From assembly GCF_020880415.1 (NCBI RefSeq), contig NZ_JAJIUJ010000105.1, positions 1 through 64,000 of the forward strand: a DNA stretch of 64,000 bases. Direction: 5' to 3'. The stretch's first letter is position 1; the number at the start of each line of letters is the position of its first letter. The notes below the pieces were generated by a model. The model was not told the origin of the DNA, searched no databases, and was given only the letters and a program-made list of their open reading frames with translations. Origin of the DNA: Xanthomonas euvesicatoria pv. euvesicatoria (GTDB taxonomy: Bacteria > Pseudomonadota > Gammaproteobacteria > Xanthomonadales > Xanthomonadaceae). The translations under genes were made by a program, and so were the position numbers. Below, in pieces: positions 26,713 to 35,332 of the stretch.

Positions 26713-28080
26713 ATGTACGATCAAACCCTGCGCCTTGCCGAAGGCGTCGATGCACTGACCGCACCCCTGGCCGAACTCAACACGGCCGACGCGGTGGAAT
26801 ATCTCAACACCCTCGACCGCGACGACGCGGCGCAGGTGCTGGCCGCATTGCCTTTGCTGCGCGCGGTGAAATTGCTCGAACAGCCGGAGTTGCGCGATGC
26901 CAGCATGCTGGTGGCGTCGCTGCCGGCCGAGCAGGCCGCCACGCTGCTTGGCCAGATGGCCGACGACCGCGCCACCGATATCTTCCATGGCCTGGATGCC
27001 GAGCAGCGCCAGCCGCTGCTGTGGCTGCTCAGTGCCGAGGCGCGGTTGTCGATTCAGGCGCTGATGCGCTACCCGCCCAACACCGCCGGCGCGCTGATGA
27101 CCACCGAGTTCGTGGCCGTGCCGTCGGACTGGACGGTGGGCCGCACCCTGCAGCACATCCGCGAAGTGGAGCGCAGCCGCGAGACCGTCTACGCGATTTA
27201 TCTGCTCGACCCGCACACCCGCGTGCTGCAGCAGGTGGTGACCATGCGCCGCCTGATCACCGGCGCGTCGGAGGCGCCGATCCTGGACGTGGCGCAGGTC
27301 AATCCCCCGGTCACCGTGGACCCCGCACTGGACCAGGAAGAAGTGGCACGGCTGATCCGTCGCCACGACCTGCTGGCGATCCCGGTGGTGGATGCGCGCG
27401 GCCACGTGCTCGGCATCGTCACCGTGGACGATGTGCTCGATGCGCTCATCGCCGAATCCACCGAAGACGTGCACAAGTTCGGCGGCATGGAAGCGCTGGA
27501 CAAGCCGTACATGCAGATTGGCTTCGGCCAGATGATCAAGAAGCGCGCCGGCTGGCTGAGCGTGCTGTTTCTGGGCGAAATGCTCACCGCCAGCGCGATG
27601 CAGCACTTCGAGGACGAGCTGTCCAAGGCGGTGGTGCTGACCTTGTTCATCCCGCTGATCATGAGCTCGGGCGGCAATTCCGGCTCGCAGGCCACCTCGC
27701 TGCTGATCCGCTCGCTGGCGCTGCGCGAAATCCGCCTGCGCGACTGGTGGAAAGTGGCGCTGCGCGAACTGCCCACCGGCCTGACCCTGGGCGCGATCCT
27801 GGGCGTGCTGGCGATCGTGCGCATCACCATCTGGCAGACCGCCGGCCTGTACGACTACGGCCCGCACTGGCAGATGGTGGCGCTGACCATCGGCGCGGCG
27901 CTGATCGGCATCGTCACCTTCGGTTCGCTGTCCGGCTCGATGCTGCCGTTCGTGCTGCAACGCTTCGGCTTCGACCCGGCCAGCGCCTCGGCGCCCTTCG
28001 TCGCCACGCTGGTGGATGTCACAGGCCTGGTGATCTATTTCAGCATCGCCGCGCTGATCTTGAGCGGCACGCTGTTGTAG
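26713..28080 (+). CDS. mgtE: MgtE magnesium transporter
   Basis: The 455-residue protein has the MgtE order: an N-terminal helical superfamily domain (about 30-130, repeating LAALP and DDRATDIFHGL units), two CBS domains (about 135-260), and a five-helix membrane domain with the ion-path signature SSGGNSGSQATSL. MgtE is a gated Mg2+ channel in the inner membrane, closed by Mg2+ bound at the CBS interface. The gene appears complete. Confidence 0.93.
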   Translation: MYDQTLRLAEGVDALTAPLAELNTADAVEYLNTLDRDDAAQVLAALPLLRAVKLLEQPELRDASMLVASLPAEQAATLLGQMADDRATDIFHGLDAEQRQPLLWLLSAEARLSIQALMRYPPNTAGALMTTEFVAVPSDWTVGRTLQHIREVERSRETVYAIYLLDPHTRVLQQVVTMRRLITGASEAPILDVAQVNPPVTVDPALDQEEVARLIRRHDLLAIPVVDARGHVLGIVTVDDVLDALIAESTEDVHKFGGMEALDKPYMQIGFGQMIKKRAGWLSVLFLGEMLTASAMQHFEDELSKAVVLTLFIPLIMSSGGNSGSQATSLLIRSLALREIRLRDWWKVALRELPTGLTLGAILGVLAIVRITIWQTAGLYDYGPHWQMVALTIGAALIGIVTFGSLSGSMLPFVLQRFGFDPASASAPFVATLVDVTGLVIYFSIAALILSGTLL

Positions 28081-28101
28081 AGGCCTCGCGCTCGGGTAAT
28101 C

Positions 28102-28131
28102 ACGGATGCATGCACGTGCGCATGCATCCGT
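28102..28131 (+). terminator. Perfect 12-bp hairpin after mgtE
   Basis: ACGGATGCATGC and its exact reverse complement flank a six-base loop, 22 bases after the mgtE stop. There is no T run, so it may terminate weakly or protect the RNA 3' end. Confidence 0.55.
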
Positions 28132-28195
28132 CACCCCATGCCCTGAAACGCCAGTGCGTGTACCGTAGCGCGATGGCATTCGCGTCCCCCGTCCG

Positions 28196-30904
28196 ATGAG
28201 TACGTACCACCTGCAGCAGGTCTTTCGTCCCAGCACCGTCGCGGTGGTGGGCGGCAGCCCGCGCGAGCGCTCGGCCGGGCGAGCGGTGGTGCGCAACCTG
28301 CGCGCGGCCGGGTTTCCCGGCCGGATCGGTTGGGTGAGCCCGCGCTATAGCGAGATCGATGGCGTGCGCACGGTGGCGCGGTTGACCGATCTGCCGTGGG
28401 TACCGGACCTGGTGGTGATCACTGCGCCGGCGCGCATCGTGCCGCGCATCGTCTCCATCGCCGCGCGGCGTGGTGTGGCGGCCGCCATCATCCTCACCGC
28501 CGGCCTGGGCAGCGGCCCCGGCTCGCCGGCCGCGCGCATGGAGTCGGCCGCGCGCGCCAAGGGCATGCGCATCCTCGGCCCACACTGCCTGGGCGTGATC
28601 GCCCCGCATGCGCGGCTCAATGCCAGCATCGCCGCGCATTGCCCGCAGGCCGGCGACCTGGCGTTGATTTCCGAATCCAGCGCCATTGCCGCCGCGCTGG
28701 TGGAGTGGGGTGTGGCGCGTTCGGTCGGGTTTTCGGCGGTGGTGTCGCTGGGCGATACGCTGGACGTGGATTTCAGCGATCTGCTCGACTACTTCGCCAC
28801 CGACTACCGTACTCGCGCGATCCTGCTGTACGTCGAACGCATCGGCGATGCGCGCAAGTTCATGTCGGCCGCACGTGCCGCCGCGCGCGCCAAGCCCGTC
28901 GTGGTGGTCAAATCCGGCCGCCAGTACCGCATCAATCCCAATGCCGACACCCACGCGCAGGCGCTGGCCGGTTCGGACGCGGTGTACGGCGCGGCGTTCG
29001 CACGCGCCGGGTTGTTGCGGGTGGGCGCGCTGGACGAGCTGTTCGCCGCCGCCGAAACGCTGGGCCGGCTCGGCAGTTTCCCGGGCCGGCGCCTGGCCAT
29101 TTTGAGCAACGGCGGCGGGGTGGGGCAGCTGGCGGTGGACCAGCTGGTGCTGCGCGGCGGCACCCTGGCCGAGTTGTCGCCCAAGACGCTGGAAAAACTC
29201 GATCAATCGCTGCCGGAAGGCTGGTCGCGCAGCAACCCGGTCGACATCATTGTCGACGCCGACGGCGCGCGCTATGCCGCAGCGATCGAAGCGCTGCTGG
29301 ACGATCCGGAAAACGACGCGCTGCTGGTGGTCAATGTGCCCACCGCGTTCACCTCCTCGGCCGATGCGGCCAAGGCGTTGACCCGCGCGCTGGACCAGCG
29401 CAACCGCTACCAGCGCGACAAACCGGTGTTTGCGGTGTGGCTGGGCCAGGACGATGCGGCGATCGCCGCGCTCAACGCCGCACGCGTGCCCACCTATGCC
29501 ACCGAATCGGATGCGGTGCGTGGCTTCACCCACCTGGTGCGCTACCGCGAGGCGCAGGCGGCGCTGATGGAAACCCCGCCCAGCCTGCCGGAAGACTTCG
29601 TCGTGGATGCCGGCATCGCGCGCACGCTGGTGGAAGAGGCGCTGGCGGCCGGCCGGCGCTGGCTGGATCCGGTCGCCACCAACCGCCTGCTGGCCGCCTA
29701 CGGCATCCCGGTCGTACCGCTGCAGGTGGCCGCCAGCGCCAACGAGGCCGCATTGCTGGCCGACCCGTTGCTGGCCGTCGGCCGCACCGTGACATTGAAA
29801 GTGTTGTCCAGCGAGATCGCGCATAAGTCCGACGTGGATGGCGTGCGCCTGAACCTGTCCAGTGTGGCGGCGGTGCGCGAAGCGGCCACCGGCATCCTGG
29901 CGCGTGCGCGCGCCGCGCATCCCCATGCAGTGATCGAAGGGGTGATCGTGCAGCCCACGGTGCTGCGGCCCAAGGCGCGCGAACTGATCGCCGGCATCGC
30001 CGACGACCCGGTGTTCGGCCCGGCGATCGTGTTCGGGCGCGGCGGCACCGCAGTGGAAGTCATCAACGACCGCGAGCTGGCCCTGCCGCCGCTGGATCTG
30101 CGCCTGGCCCACGAACTGATCGGCCGCACCCGCGTCTCGCGCATCCTCAAGGCCTACCGCGACGTGCCGGCCGCCGACGAGCGTGCGGTGGCGCTGGTGC
30201 TGGTCAAGCTGGCGCAGCTGGCCGCCGACATCCCCGAAATCACCGAGCTGGACATCAACCCGCTGCTGGCCGACCGCGATGGGGTGATTGCGCTGGACGC
30301 CCGCGTGGCGGTGGCGCCGGCGCGCAAGCTGCACAAGGGCCGCGGCCATCCGCGCTTTGCGATCTTCCCGTACCCCAAGGAATGGGAGCGCCAGATCGGC
30401 CTGGGCGATGGCACCCATGCGCTGGTGCGCCCGGTGCGCCCGGAAGACGACGCGCTGTTCCGCGCCTTCTTCGCCCGCGTCACCGACGAAGACCTGCGCC
30501 TGCGCTTCTTCCAGTCGGTCAAGCATTTCAGCCATGAATTCATTGCCCGGCTGACCCAGCTTGATTACGCCCGCTCCATCGCGCTGGTGGCCATCGACCC
30601 CAAGACCGGCGACATGCTCGGCGCGGTGCGCCTGCACGCCGATGCCGATTACCAGCGCGGCGAGTACGGCATCCTGATCCGCTCGGACCTCAAGGGCCAC
30701 GGCATCGGCTGGCAGCTGATGCGCATCATGATCGAGTACGCGCGCTGGCTGGGCCTCAAACAGATCGAAGGCCAGGTGCTGCGCGAGAACCGCACCATGC
30801 TGGCGATGTGCCAGAGCCTGGGCTTTGGCGTGCGCCCGGATCCGGACGATGCGACCCTGATGGCGGTGACACTCCCTATAATGGGCGAGCCGCGCCCGGC
30901 CTGA
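28196..30904 (+). CDS. Pat-type protein lysine acetyltransferase (acyl-CoA synthetase NDP-forming fused to GNAT)
   Basis: The 902-residue protein combines a CoA-binding Rossmann domain (VAVVGGSPRERSAGRAV near residue 15), a succinyl-CoA ligase-like flavodoxin domain, an ATP-grasp domain (about 480-700, ending in ELDINPLLADRDG) and a C-terminal GNAT domain (about 740-890). This matches PatZ/YfiQ enzymes, which acetylate acetyl-CoA synthetase and other proteins in response to acetyl-CoA. The synthetase part is probably a sensor rather than a catalyst. It is complete and lies alone. Confidence 0.9.
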   Translation: MSTYHLQQVFRPSTVAVVGGSPRERSAGRAVVRNLRAAGFPGRIGWVSPRYSEIDGVRTVARLTDLPWVPDLVVITAPARIVPRIVSIAARRGVAAAIILTAGLGSGPGSPAARMESAARAKGMRILGPHCLGVIAPHARLNASIAAHCPQAGDLALISESSAIAAALVEWGVARSVGFSAVVSLGDTLDVDFSDLLDYFATDYRTRAILLYVERIGDARKFMSAARAAARAKPVVVVKSGRQYRINPNADTHAQALAGSDAVYGAAFARAGLLRVGALDELFAAAETLGRLGSFPGRRLAILSNGGGVGQLAVDQLVLRGGTLAELSPKTLEKLDQSLPEGWSRSNPVDIIVDADGARYAAAIEALLDDPENDALLVVNVPTAFTSSADAAKALTRALDQRNRYQRDKPVFAVWLGQDDAAIAALNAARVPTYATESDAVRGFTHLVRYREAQAALMETPPSLPEDFVVDAGIARTLVEEALAAGRRWLDPVATNRLLAAYGIPVVPLQVAASANEAALLADPLLAVGRTVTLKVLSSEIAHKSDVDGVRLNLSSVAAVREAATGILARARAAHPHAVIEGVIVQPTVLRPKARELIAGIADDPVFGPAIVFGRGGTAVEVINDRELALPPLDLRLAHELIGRTRVSRILKAYRDVPAADERAVALVLVKLAQLAADIPEITELDINPLLADRDGVIALDARVAVAPARKLHKGRGHPRFAIFPYPKEWERQIGLGDGTHALVRPVRPEDDALFRAFFARVTDEDLRLRFFQSVKHFSHEFIARLTQLDYARSIALVAIDPKTGDMLGAVRLHADADYQRGEYGILIRSDLKGHGIGWQLMRIMIEYARWLGLKQIEGQVLRENRTMLAMCQSLGFGVRPDPDDATLMAVTLPIMGEPRPA

Positions 30905-31009
30905 CGTTGCGTCACGCCGCGGTCCCCCATCCTCCACTGCACGCCGGGCTGCCAGGCCTCGATCTGGCCCATTGCTCCGGCTGTCGTCTCGGCCCGCCTG
31001 GGAGTGTCA

Positions 31010-32053
31010 ATGTTTCGCGATTTCAGAATGTCGTTCGTGGTCACCGCCATCTGCCTGGGCCTGGCTGCGTGGTGGGGCCATACCTCATCGATGGGGATCT
31101 GGCAGGCGCTGTGGCTGTGCCTGGTGCTGAGCGTGCTGGAAGTGTCGTTGTCGTTCGACAACGCGGTGGTCAACGCCGGCGTGCTCAAGCACATGAACGC
31201 GTTCTGGCAGAAATTGTTTCTGACCGTGGGCATCCTGATCGCCGTGTTCGGCATGCGCCTGGTGTTCCCGATCGTGATCGTGTCGGTGGCCACCGGCATG
31301 GGCTTGGTGCCGGTGATGCAGATGGCATTGAAGGAGCCGGACCGCTACAGCCAGGTGCTGACCGATAACTACCCCTCCATCGCCGCCTTCGGTGGCATGT
31401 TCCTGCTGCTGGTGTTCCTGAATTTCCTGTTCGACCAGGAGCGCAAGCTGCACTGGCTGGGCCCGGTGGAGCGGCTGGTCGGCAAGCTGGGCAAGGCCGA
31501 TGCGATGTCGGTGATCGTGGCGGTGTCGGTGCTGCTGGGCACCAAGCTGTTCCTGCCGGAGGCCATCTTCCAGAGCGTGCTGTTCGCAGGCCTGGGCGGC
31601 ATCCTGCTGTATCTGCTGGTCGGCAGCGTGGATGCGTTGTTCGAGGCCGAAGAGAGCGAAGACGGCAGCATGGGCCCGGCCAAGCGTTCGGGCATCGCCG
31701 CGTTCCTGTATCTGGAAGTGCTGGATGCCTCGTTCTCGTTCGACGGCGTGATCGGCGCCTTCGCCATCACCCGCGACGTGGTGATCATCATGCTGGGCCT
31801 GGCGATCGGCGCGATGTTCGTGCGCTCGATGACCGTCTACCTGGTGCACAAGGGCACCCTGGACGAGTTCGTGTTCCTGGAGCATGGCGCCCATTACGCC
31901 ATCGGCGTGCTGGCGATCATCATGCTGGTGGGCACCGTCTACCACGTGCCGGAGGTGCTGACCGGCCTGATCGGCGTGGCCTTCATCGCCGCCTCGGTGT
32001 GGTCGTCGATCCGCTACCGCAAGCGCCACCATCTCGGGCCGACCGAGATCTGA
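31010..32053 (+). CDS. TerC/DUF475-family integral membrane protein
   Basis: ATG 31010 is chosen, with GGGAG five bases upstream, rather than the GTG two codons earlier. The 347-residue product has about nine membrane helices and the repeated acidic motifs VLEVSLSFDNAVV and VLDASFSFDGVIG in two helices, which are the metal-binding hallmarks of TerC proteins. The DUF475 branch is longer than standard TerC. Relatives export manganese or act with tellurite resistance; the ion here is not known. The upstream 105 bases show no clear manganese riboswitch. Confidence 0.85.
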   Translation: MFRDFRMSFVVTAICLGLAAWWGHTSSMGIWQALWLCLVLSVLEVSLSFDNAVVNAGVLKHMNAFWQKLFLTVGILIAVFGMRLVFPIVIVSVATGMGLVPVMQMALKEPDRYSQVLTDNYPSIAAFGGMFLLLVFLNFLFDQERKLHWLGPVERLVGKLGKADAMSVIVAVSVLLGTKLFLPEAIFQSVLFAGLGGILLYLLVGSVDALFEAEESEDGSMGPAKRSGIAAFLYLEVLDASFSFDGVIGAFAITRDVVIIMLGLAIGAMFVRSMTVYLVHKGTLDEFVFLEHGAHYAIGVLAIIMLVGTVYHVPEVLTGLIGVAFIAASVWSSIRYRKRHHLGPTEI

Positions 32054-32654
32054 GCGATCACCGGCGAGCTTGCGCGGTCGCTGATCGGCTGGCGGGCACG
32101 TGGTCGCCCGGCGGGTAAAAAACGCGACCGATAGCACGCCTGGTGTCGACGGCGGGTGAGTGCGGCGAGCGAATCAGGACCCTCCCGACTTGACCTGCGC
32201 AGTCGGATTCGTCCTCCCGCCGCGCGAGGCGACCACTCGTCAGCGCAGCCCGTTGTGCCGCAAGGCTCGGCGCAATTTGGGCACATTTGGTGTTGACCCC
32301 CTGGGGGTACCCCACTATCTTGGGGTTCGGTGGTGACCGCCCCCAAGTGGCACCGATCAGACGAAGGCGATGCGCAAGTGCGACATTGCCTGCGGCTCCC
32401 ATCTCAGCGACCTGTACGCGCCCCGGCATTGCCGCGGTCGCTTCCGGCCCGATGACGGCAGCGCGTTGCCACCGAACACCATCATGCGACAGCACACCGC
32501 GTGATGGCGGCCGTGGGAGTTCAGGGAAATTGGTGGGTGATGCCGCCGCAGGCCATGGCCTGCGCGCTGTGCGTCCTGTGTCGCCAACGCACCCTGGACG
32601 CCGCTCGGTCGTTGCCTGCTCCGGCAGGTTCGTGTGCCTACGCATGGAGGACGC
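32054..32654. other. 601-base leader and promoter region of the nrd operon
   Basis: No gene is supported. The 5' half is unremarkable GC-rich sequence. At 32293-32326 there is a clear promoter under two palindromes (annotated separately), implying an nrdA leader of about 325 bases. The word AGGGAAATTGGTG near 32522 recalls part of a cobalamin riboswitch, but the rest of that signature is missing. Confidence 0.45.
32293..32326 (+). promoter_or_regulatory. nrd promoter overlapped by two palindromes (candidate NrdR sites)
   Basis: TTGACC (32293-32298) and TATCTT (32316-32321) are separated by 17 bases, a good sigma-70 promoter. ACCCCC-T-GGGGGT (32296-32308) lies over the -35/spacer and ACCCCACTATCTTGGGGT (32309-32326) over the -10. 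NrdR represses ribonucleotide reductase operons from paired 16-base palindromes around an AT core; the second site fits that plan loosely. Assignment to NrdR is inference. Confidence 0.6.
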
Positions 32655-35153
32655 ATGACCACCAACGACACCCTTTCCGCGATCGCCGCCGGTACCGCAA
32701 CACCCACCAGCGTTCCCGCCAGCGTTGCCGCGCCCGCCTGCGGCGCGCCGGAATTGACCGACCCGTCGGACATCGTGCCGCCTCCCCGCCAAGCCATTGC
32801 AATGCACGCACAGACCATCGAAGAACAAAACGTCTCCACCTGGATCACGAAAGAAGCGGGCAATCGCAAGATTCCGTTCGAGCCGGAGCGCCTGAATCGC
32901 GCCATCGACCAGATCCATGCCGAGTTCCCGCAGCTGGACGTGGCCGATTACAAGCGCTCGGTGTTCGGGTTTGTCGAGCGCAAGGACAGCGTCAACGCCG
33001 ACGACCTGGTCGACCACCTGATCCGTGAGGCCGAAGCGCGCGTCGACCTGACCACCCCGGAGTGGGAGCACTTCGCTGCGCGTCTGTATTTGCGCCGCCT
33101 GTACAAGCGCGCCAGCCGCAACCGTTTCTACGACGCCAGCCAGAAGTACGGCTCGTTCGTCGGCCTGCAGGAGAGCCTGGCCGACCGCAATGTCTATTCC
33201 AACGACATCCTGCGCCGCTATTCCAAGGACGAGCTGATCGAAGCCGGCAAGATGATCGAGCCCGAGCGCGACAAGCTGTTCGCCTACAACGGCCTGTACC
33301 TGCTGGCCACGCGTTACCTGGCCACCGATAGCTCGCGCGGTGTGTTCGAACTGCCGCAGGAGCGTTGGCTGACGATCGCGCTGTACCTGATGCAGGACGA
33401 GATCGGCACCGGCAAGGGCAGCCGCGAGCGCCGCATGCAGCTGGTGGGCGAGGCCTACTGGGCGCTGTCCAACCTGTACATGACGGTGGCCACGCCGACG
33501 CTGGCCAATGCCGGCAAGGTCGGCGGCCAGCTGTCGAGCTGCTTCATCGACACCGTCGACGACAGCCTGCAGGGCATCTACGACTCCAATACCGACGTGG
33601 CGCGCGTGTCCAAGCACGGCGGCGGCGTGGGCGCCTACCTGGGCTATGTGCGTTCGTCGGGTTCGGCGATCCGCGGCGTGTCCAACTCGTCCGGCGGCGT
33701 GGTGCCGTGGATCAAGCAGCTCAACAACACCGCCGTGTCGGTGGACCAGCTGGGCCAGCGCAAGGGCGCCATCGCGGTCTACCTGGACATCTTCCACCGC
33801 GACATCGAAGCGTTCCTGGACCTGCGCCTGAACAACGGCGACCAGCGCCTGCGCGCGCACGACGTGTTCACCTCGGTGTGCATCCCCGACCTGTTCATGG
33901 AAGCGGTCGAGCGCCGCGGCGACTGGTACCTGTTCGACCCGCACGAAGTGAAGCGGATCAAGGGTTGGTACCTGCAGGACTTCTATGACGAGAAGAAGGG
34001 CGACGCCAACGGCAGCTTCCGTCGCAAGTACGAAGAAGTCGTCGCCGACGAGCGCATCACGCGCAAGACCGTCAAGGCGATCGAGATCTTCAAGCGCATC
34101 ATGGTCAGCCAGCTGGAAACCGGCAACCCGTTCATGTTCTATCGCGATGAAGTCAATCGCAAGAACCCGAACAAGCACGAGGGCATGGTCTATTCGTCCA
34201 ACCTGTGCACCGAGATCCTGCAGAACATGAGCCCGACGCGGATGATGCAGGAGATCATCAGCGGCAATCAGATCGTCACCACCAAGAAGGCGGGCGATTT
34301 CGTCGTGTGTAACCTGTCCTCGATCAACCTGGGCCGCGCGATCACCGTGCAGGCCGACCAGGCCGATCTGCTGGGCGCCGACGTGCTGGAGCGCCTGATC
34401 CCGATCCAGGTGCGCATGCTCGACAACGTGATCGATCTGAACCAGTTGCCGGTGCCGCAGGCCACCATCACCAACCAGAAGTACCGCGCGATCGGTCTTG
34501 GCACCTTCGGTTGGCATCATCTGCTGGCGCAGAAGTCCATCCACTGGAATGCCAAGGAAGCCGAGGACTACAGCGACGAGCTGTACGAGCGCATCAACTA
34601 CCTGACCATCCAGGCGAGCATGGAGCTGGCCAAGGAAAAGGGCACCTACAGCGTGTTCCGCGGCAGCGACTGGCACAACGGCGAGTACTTCCGTGCACGC
34701 GACTACAATAGCCCGCAGTGGCTGGAGCTGTCGGCGCAGGTGGCGGTCAATGGTGTGCGCAATGCGTGGATGCTGGCGGTGGCGCCGAACATGAGCACCG
34801 CGCAGATCGCCGGTTCCACCGCCTCGATCGACCCGATCTACAGCGCGTTCTACTACGAAGAAAAGAAGGACTTCCGTCGCCCGGTTGCCGCGCCCGGCCT
34901 GTCGCTGGAGACCTGGCCGTACTACGAAAAGGGCGCCTACAAGGTCGATCAGTTCGCCAGCGTGCGCCAGAACGCGCGCCGCCAGCGGCATGTGGACCAG
35001 TCGATCAGCTTCAACTTCTACGTGCCCAGCACCATTCGTGCGAGCACGCTGCTGGACCTGCACATGACCGCCTGGCGCGAAGGGTTGAAGACCACGTATT
35101 ACGTGCGTTCCAACGATATCGACATCAGTGAGTGCGAGTGGTGTTCGAGCTAA
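32655..35153 (+). CDS. nrdA: Ribonucleoside-diphosphate reductase, alpha subunit
   Basis: The start is ATG 32655, preceded by GGAGG four bases upstream; an in-frame GTG seven codons earlier lacks such a site. The 832-residue large subunit has an N-terminal ATP-cone-like region (near 50-140), the active-site cysteine in GGQLSSCF, the NLCTEI radical site, the tyrosine pair in TTYYVRSN, and a C-terminal CEWCSS tail for re-reduction by thioredoxin-type proteins. It reduces ribonucleotides to deoxyribonucleotides. nrdB, a flavodoxin and a thioredoxin follow. Confidence 0.95.
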   Translation: MTTNDTLSAIAAGTATPTSVPASVAAPACGAPELTDPSDIVPPPRQAIAMHAQTIEEQNVSTWITKEAGNRKIPFEPERLNRAIDQIHAEFPQLDVADYKRSVFGFVERKDSVNADDLVDHLIREAEARVDLTTPEWEHFAARLYLRRLYKRASRNRFYDASQKYGSFVGLQESLADRNVYSNDILRRYSKDELIEAGKMIEPERDKLFAYNGLYLLATRYLATDSSRGVFELPQERWLTIALYLMQDEIGTGKGSRERRMQLVGEAYWALSNLYMTVATPTLANAGKVGGQLSSCFIDTVDDSLQGIYDSNTDVARVSKHGGGVGAYLGYVRSSGSAIRGVSNSSGGVVPWIKQLNNTAVSVDQLGQRKGAIAVYLDIFHRDIEAFLDLRLNNGDQRLRAHDVFTSVCIPDLFMEAVERRGDWYLFDPHEVKRIKGWYLQDFYDEKKGDANGSFRRKYEEVVADERITRKTVKAIEIFKRIMVSQLETGNPFMFYRDEVNRKNPNKHEGMVYSSNLCTEILQNMSPTRMMQEIISGNQIVTTKKAGDFVVCNLSSINLGRAITVQADQADLLGADVLERLIPIQVRMLDNVIDLNQLPVPQATITNQKYRAIGLGTFGWHHLLAQKSIHWNAKEAEDYSDELYERINYLTIQASMELAKEKGTYSVFRGSDWHNGEYFRARDYNSPQWLELSAQVAVNGVRNAWMLAVAPNMSTAQIAGSTASIDPIYSAFYYEEKKDFRRPVAAPGLSLETWPYYEKGAYKVDQFASVRQNARRQRHVDQSISFNFYVPSTIRASTLLDLHMTAWREGLKTTYYVRSNDIDISECEWCSS

Positions 35154-35171
35154 AGCGCAATCGCGCTTTAG
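35150..35171 (+). repeat. Hairpin 1 between nrdA and nrdB
   Basis: A perfect nine-base stem (CTAAAGCGC) with a four-base loop. The nrdA stop codon TAA lies inside the left arm. Confidence 0.8.
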
Positions 35172-35174
35172 CTC

Positions 35175-35201
35175 CCCACGGTTCGCCTTGCGAACCGTGG
35201 G
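35175..35201 (+). repeat. Hairpin 2 between nrdA and nrdB
   Basis: A perfect twelve-base stem (CCCACGGTTCGC) closed by a three-base loop, four bases after hairpin 1. Confidence 0.85.
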
Positions 35202-35226
35202 CCCCGGCTCATTAGCTCCCACACCC

Positions 35227-35241
35227 CGCGCCTTCGGCGCG
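35227..35241 (+). repeat. Hairpin 3 between nrdA and nrdB
   Basis: A six-base GC-only stem, CGCGCC with loop TTC and GGCGCG, which as RNA gives a stable UUCG-type turn. Confidence 0.65.
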
Positions 35242-35259
35242 CCCCCTGACTCAGGGGGC
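35241..35259 (+). terminator. Hairpin 4 between nrdA and nrdB, attenuator-like
   Basis: GCCCCCTGA, one base, then TCAGGGGGC: a perfect nine-base stem followed by TTTCC. The short T run makes it the best candidate for partial termination before nrdB, which starts 74 bases later. Confidence 0.6.
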
Positions 35260-35332
35260 TTTCCTCCAGATTGATTTGTTGCGCCGCCGTTTTTGTTTGT
35301 ACGCGCGGCGCCTGAAACACGAGTAGAAACCC

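Noticed and set aside
28100-30937. A 945-codon minus-strand open frame opposite the Pat-type gene
   Set aside because: It is an antisense shadow produced by strong GC3 codon bias; its translation is low complexity (His, Arg, Gln, Gly) with no domains, while the plus strand has full family motifs.
30905-31009. yybP-ykoY manganese riboswitch before the TerC-family gene
   Set aside because: The leader is only about 100 bases and lacks the paired conserved loops.
32500-32654. Possible cobalamin riboswitch before nrdA
   Set aside because: Only AGGGAAATTGGTG resembles the motif; the following GCTGCCCCCGCAACTG-type box and the end of the core are missing.
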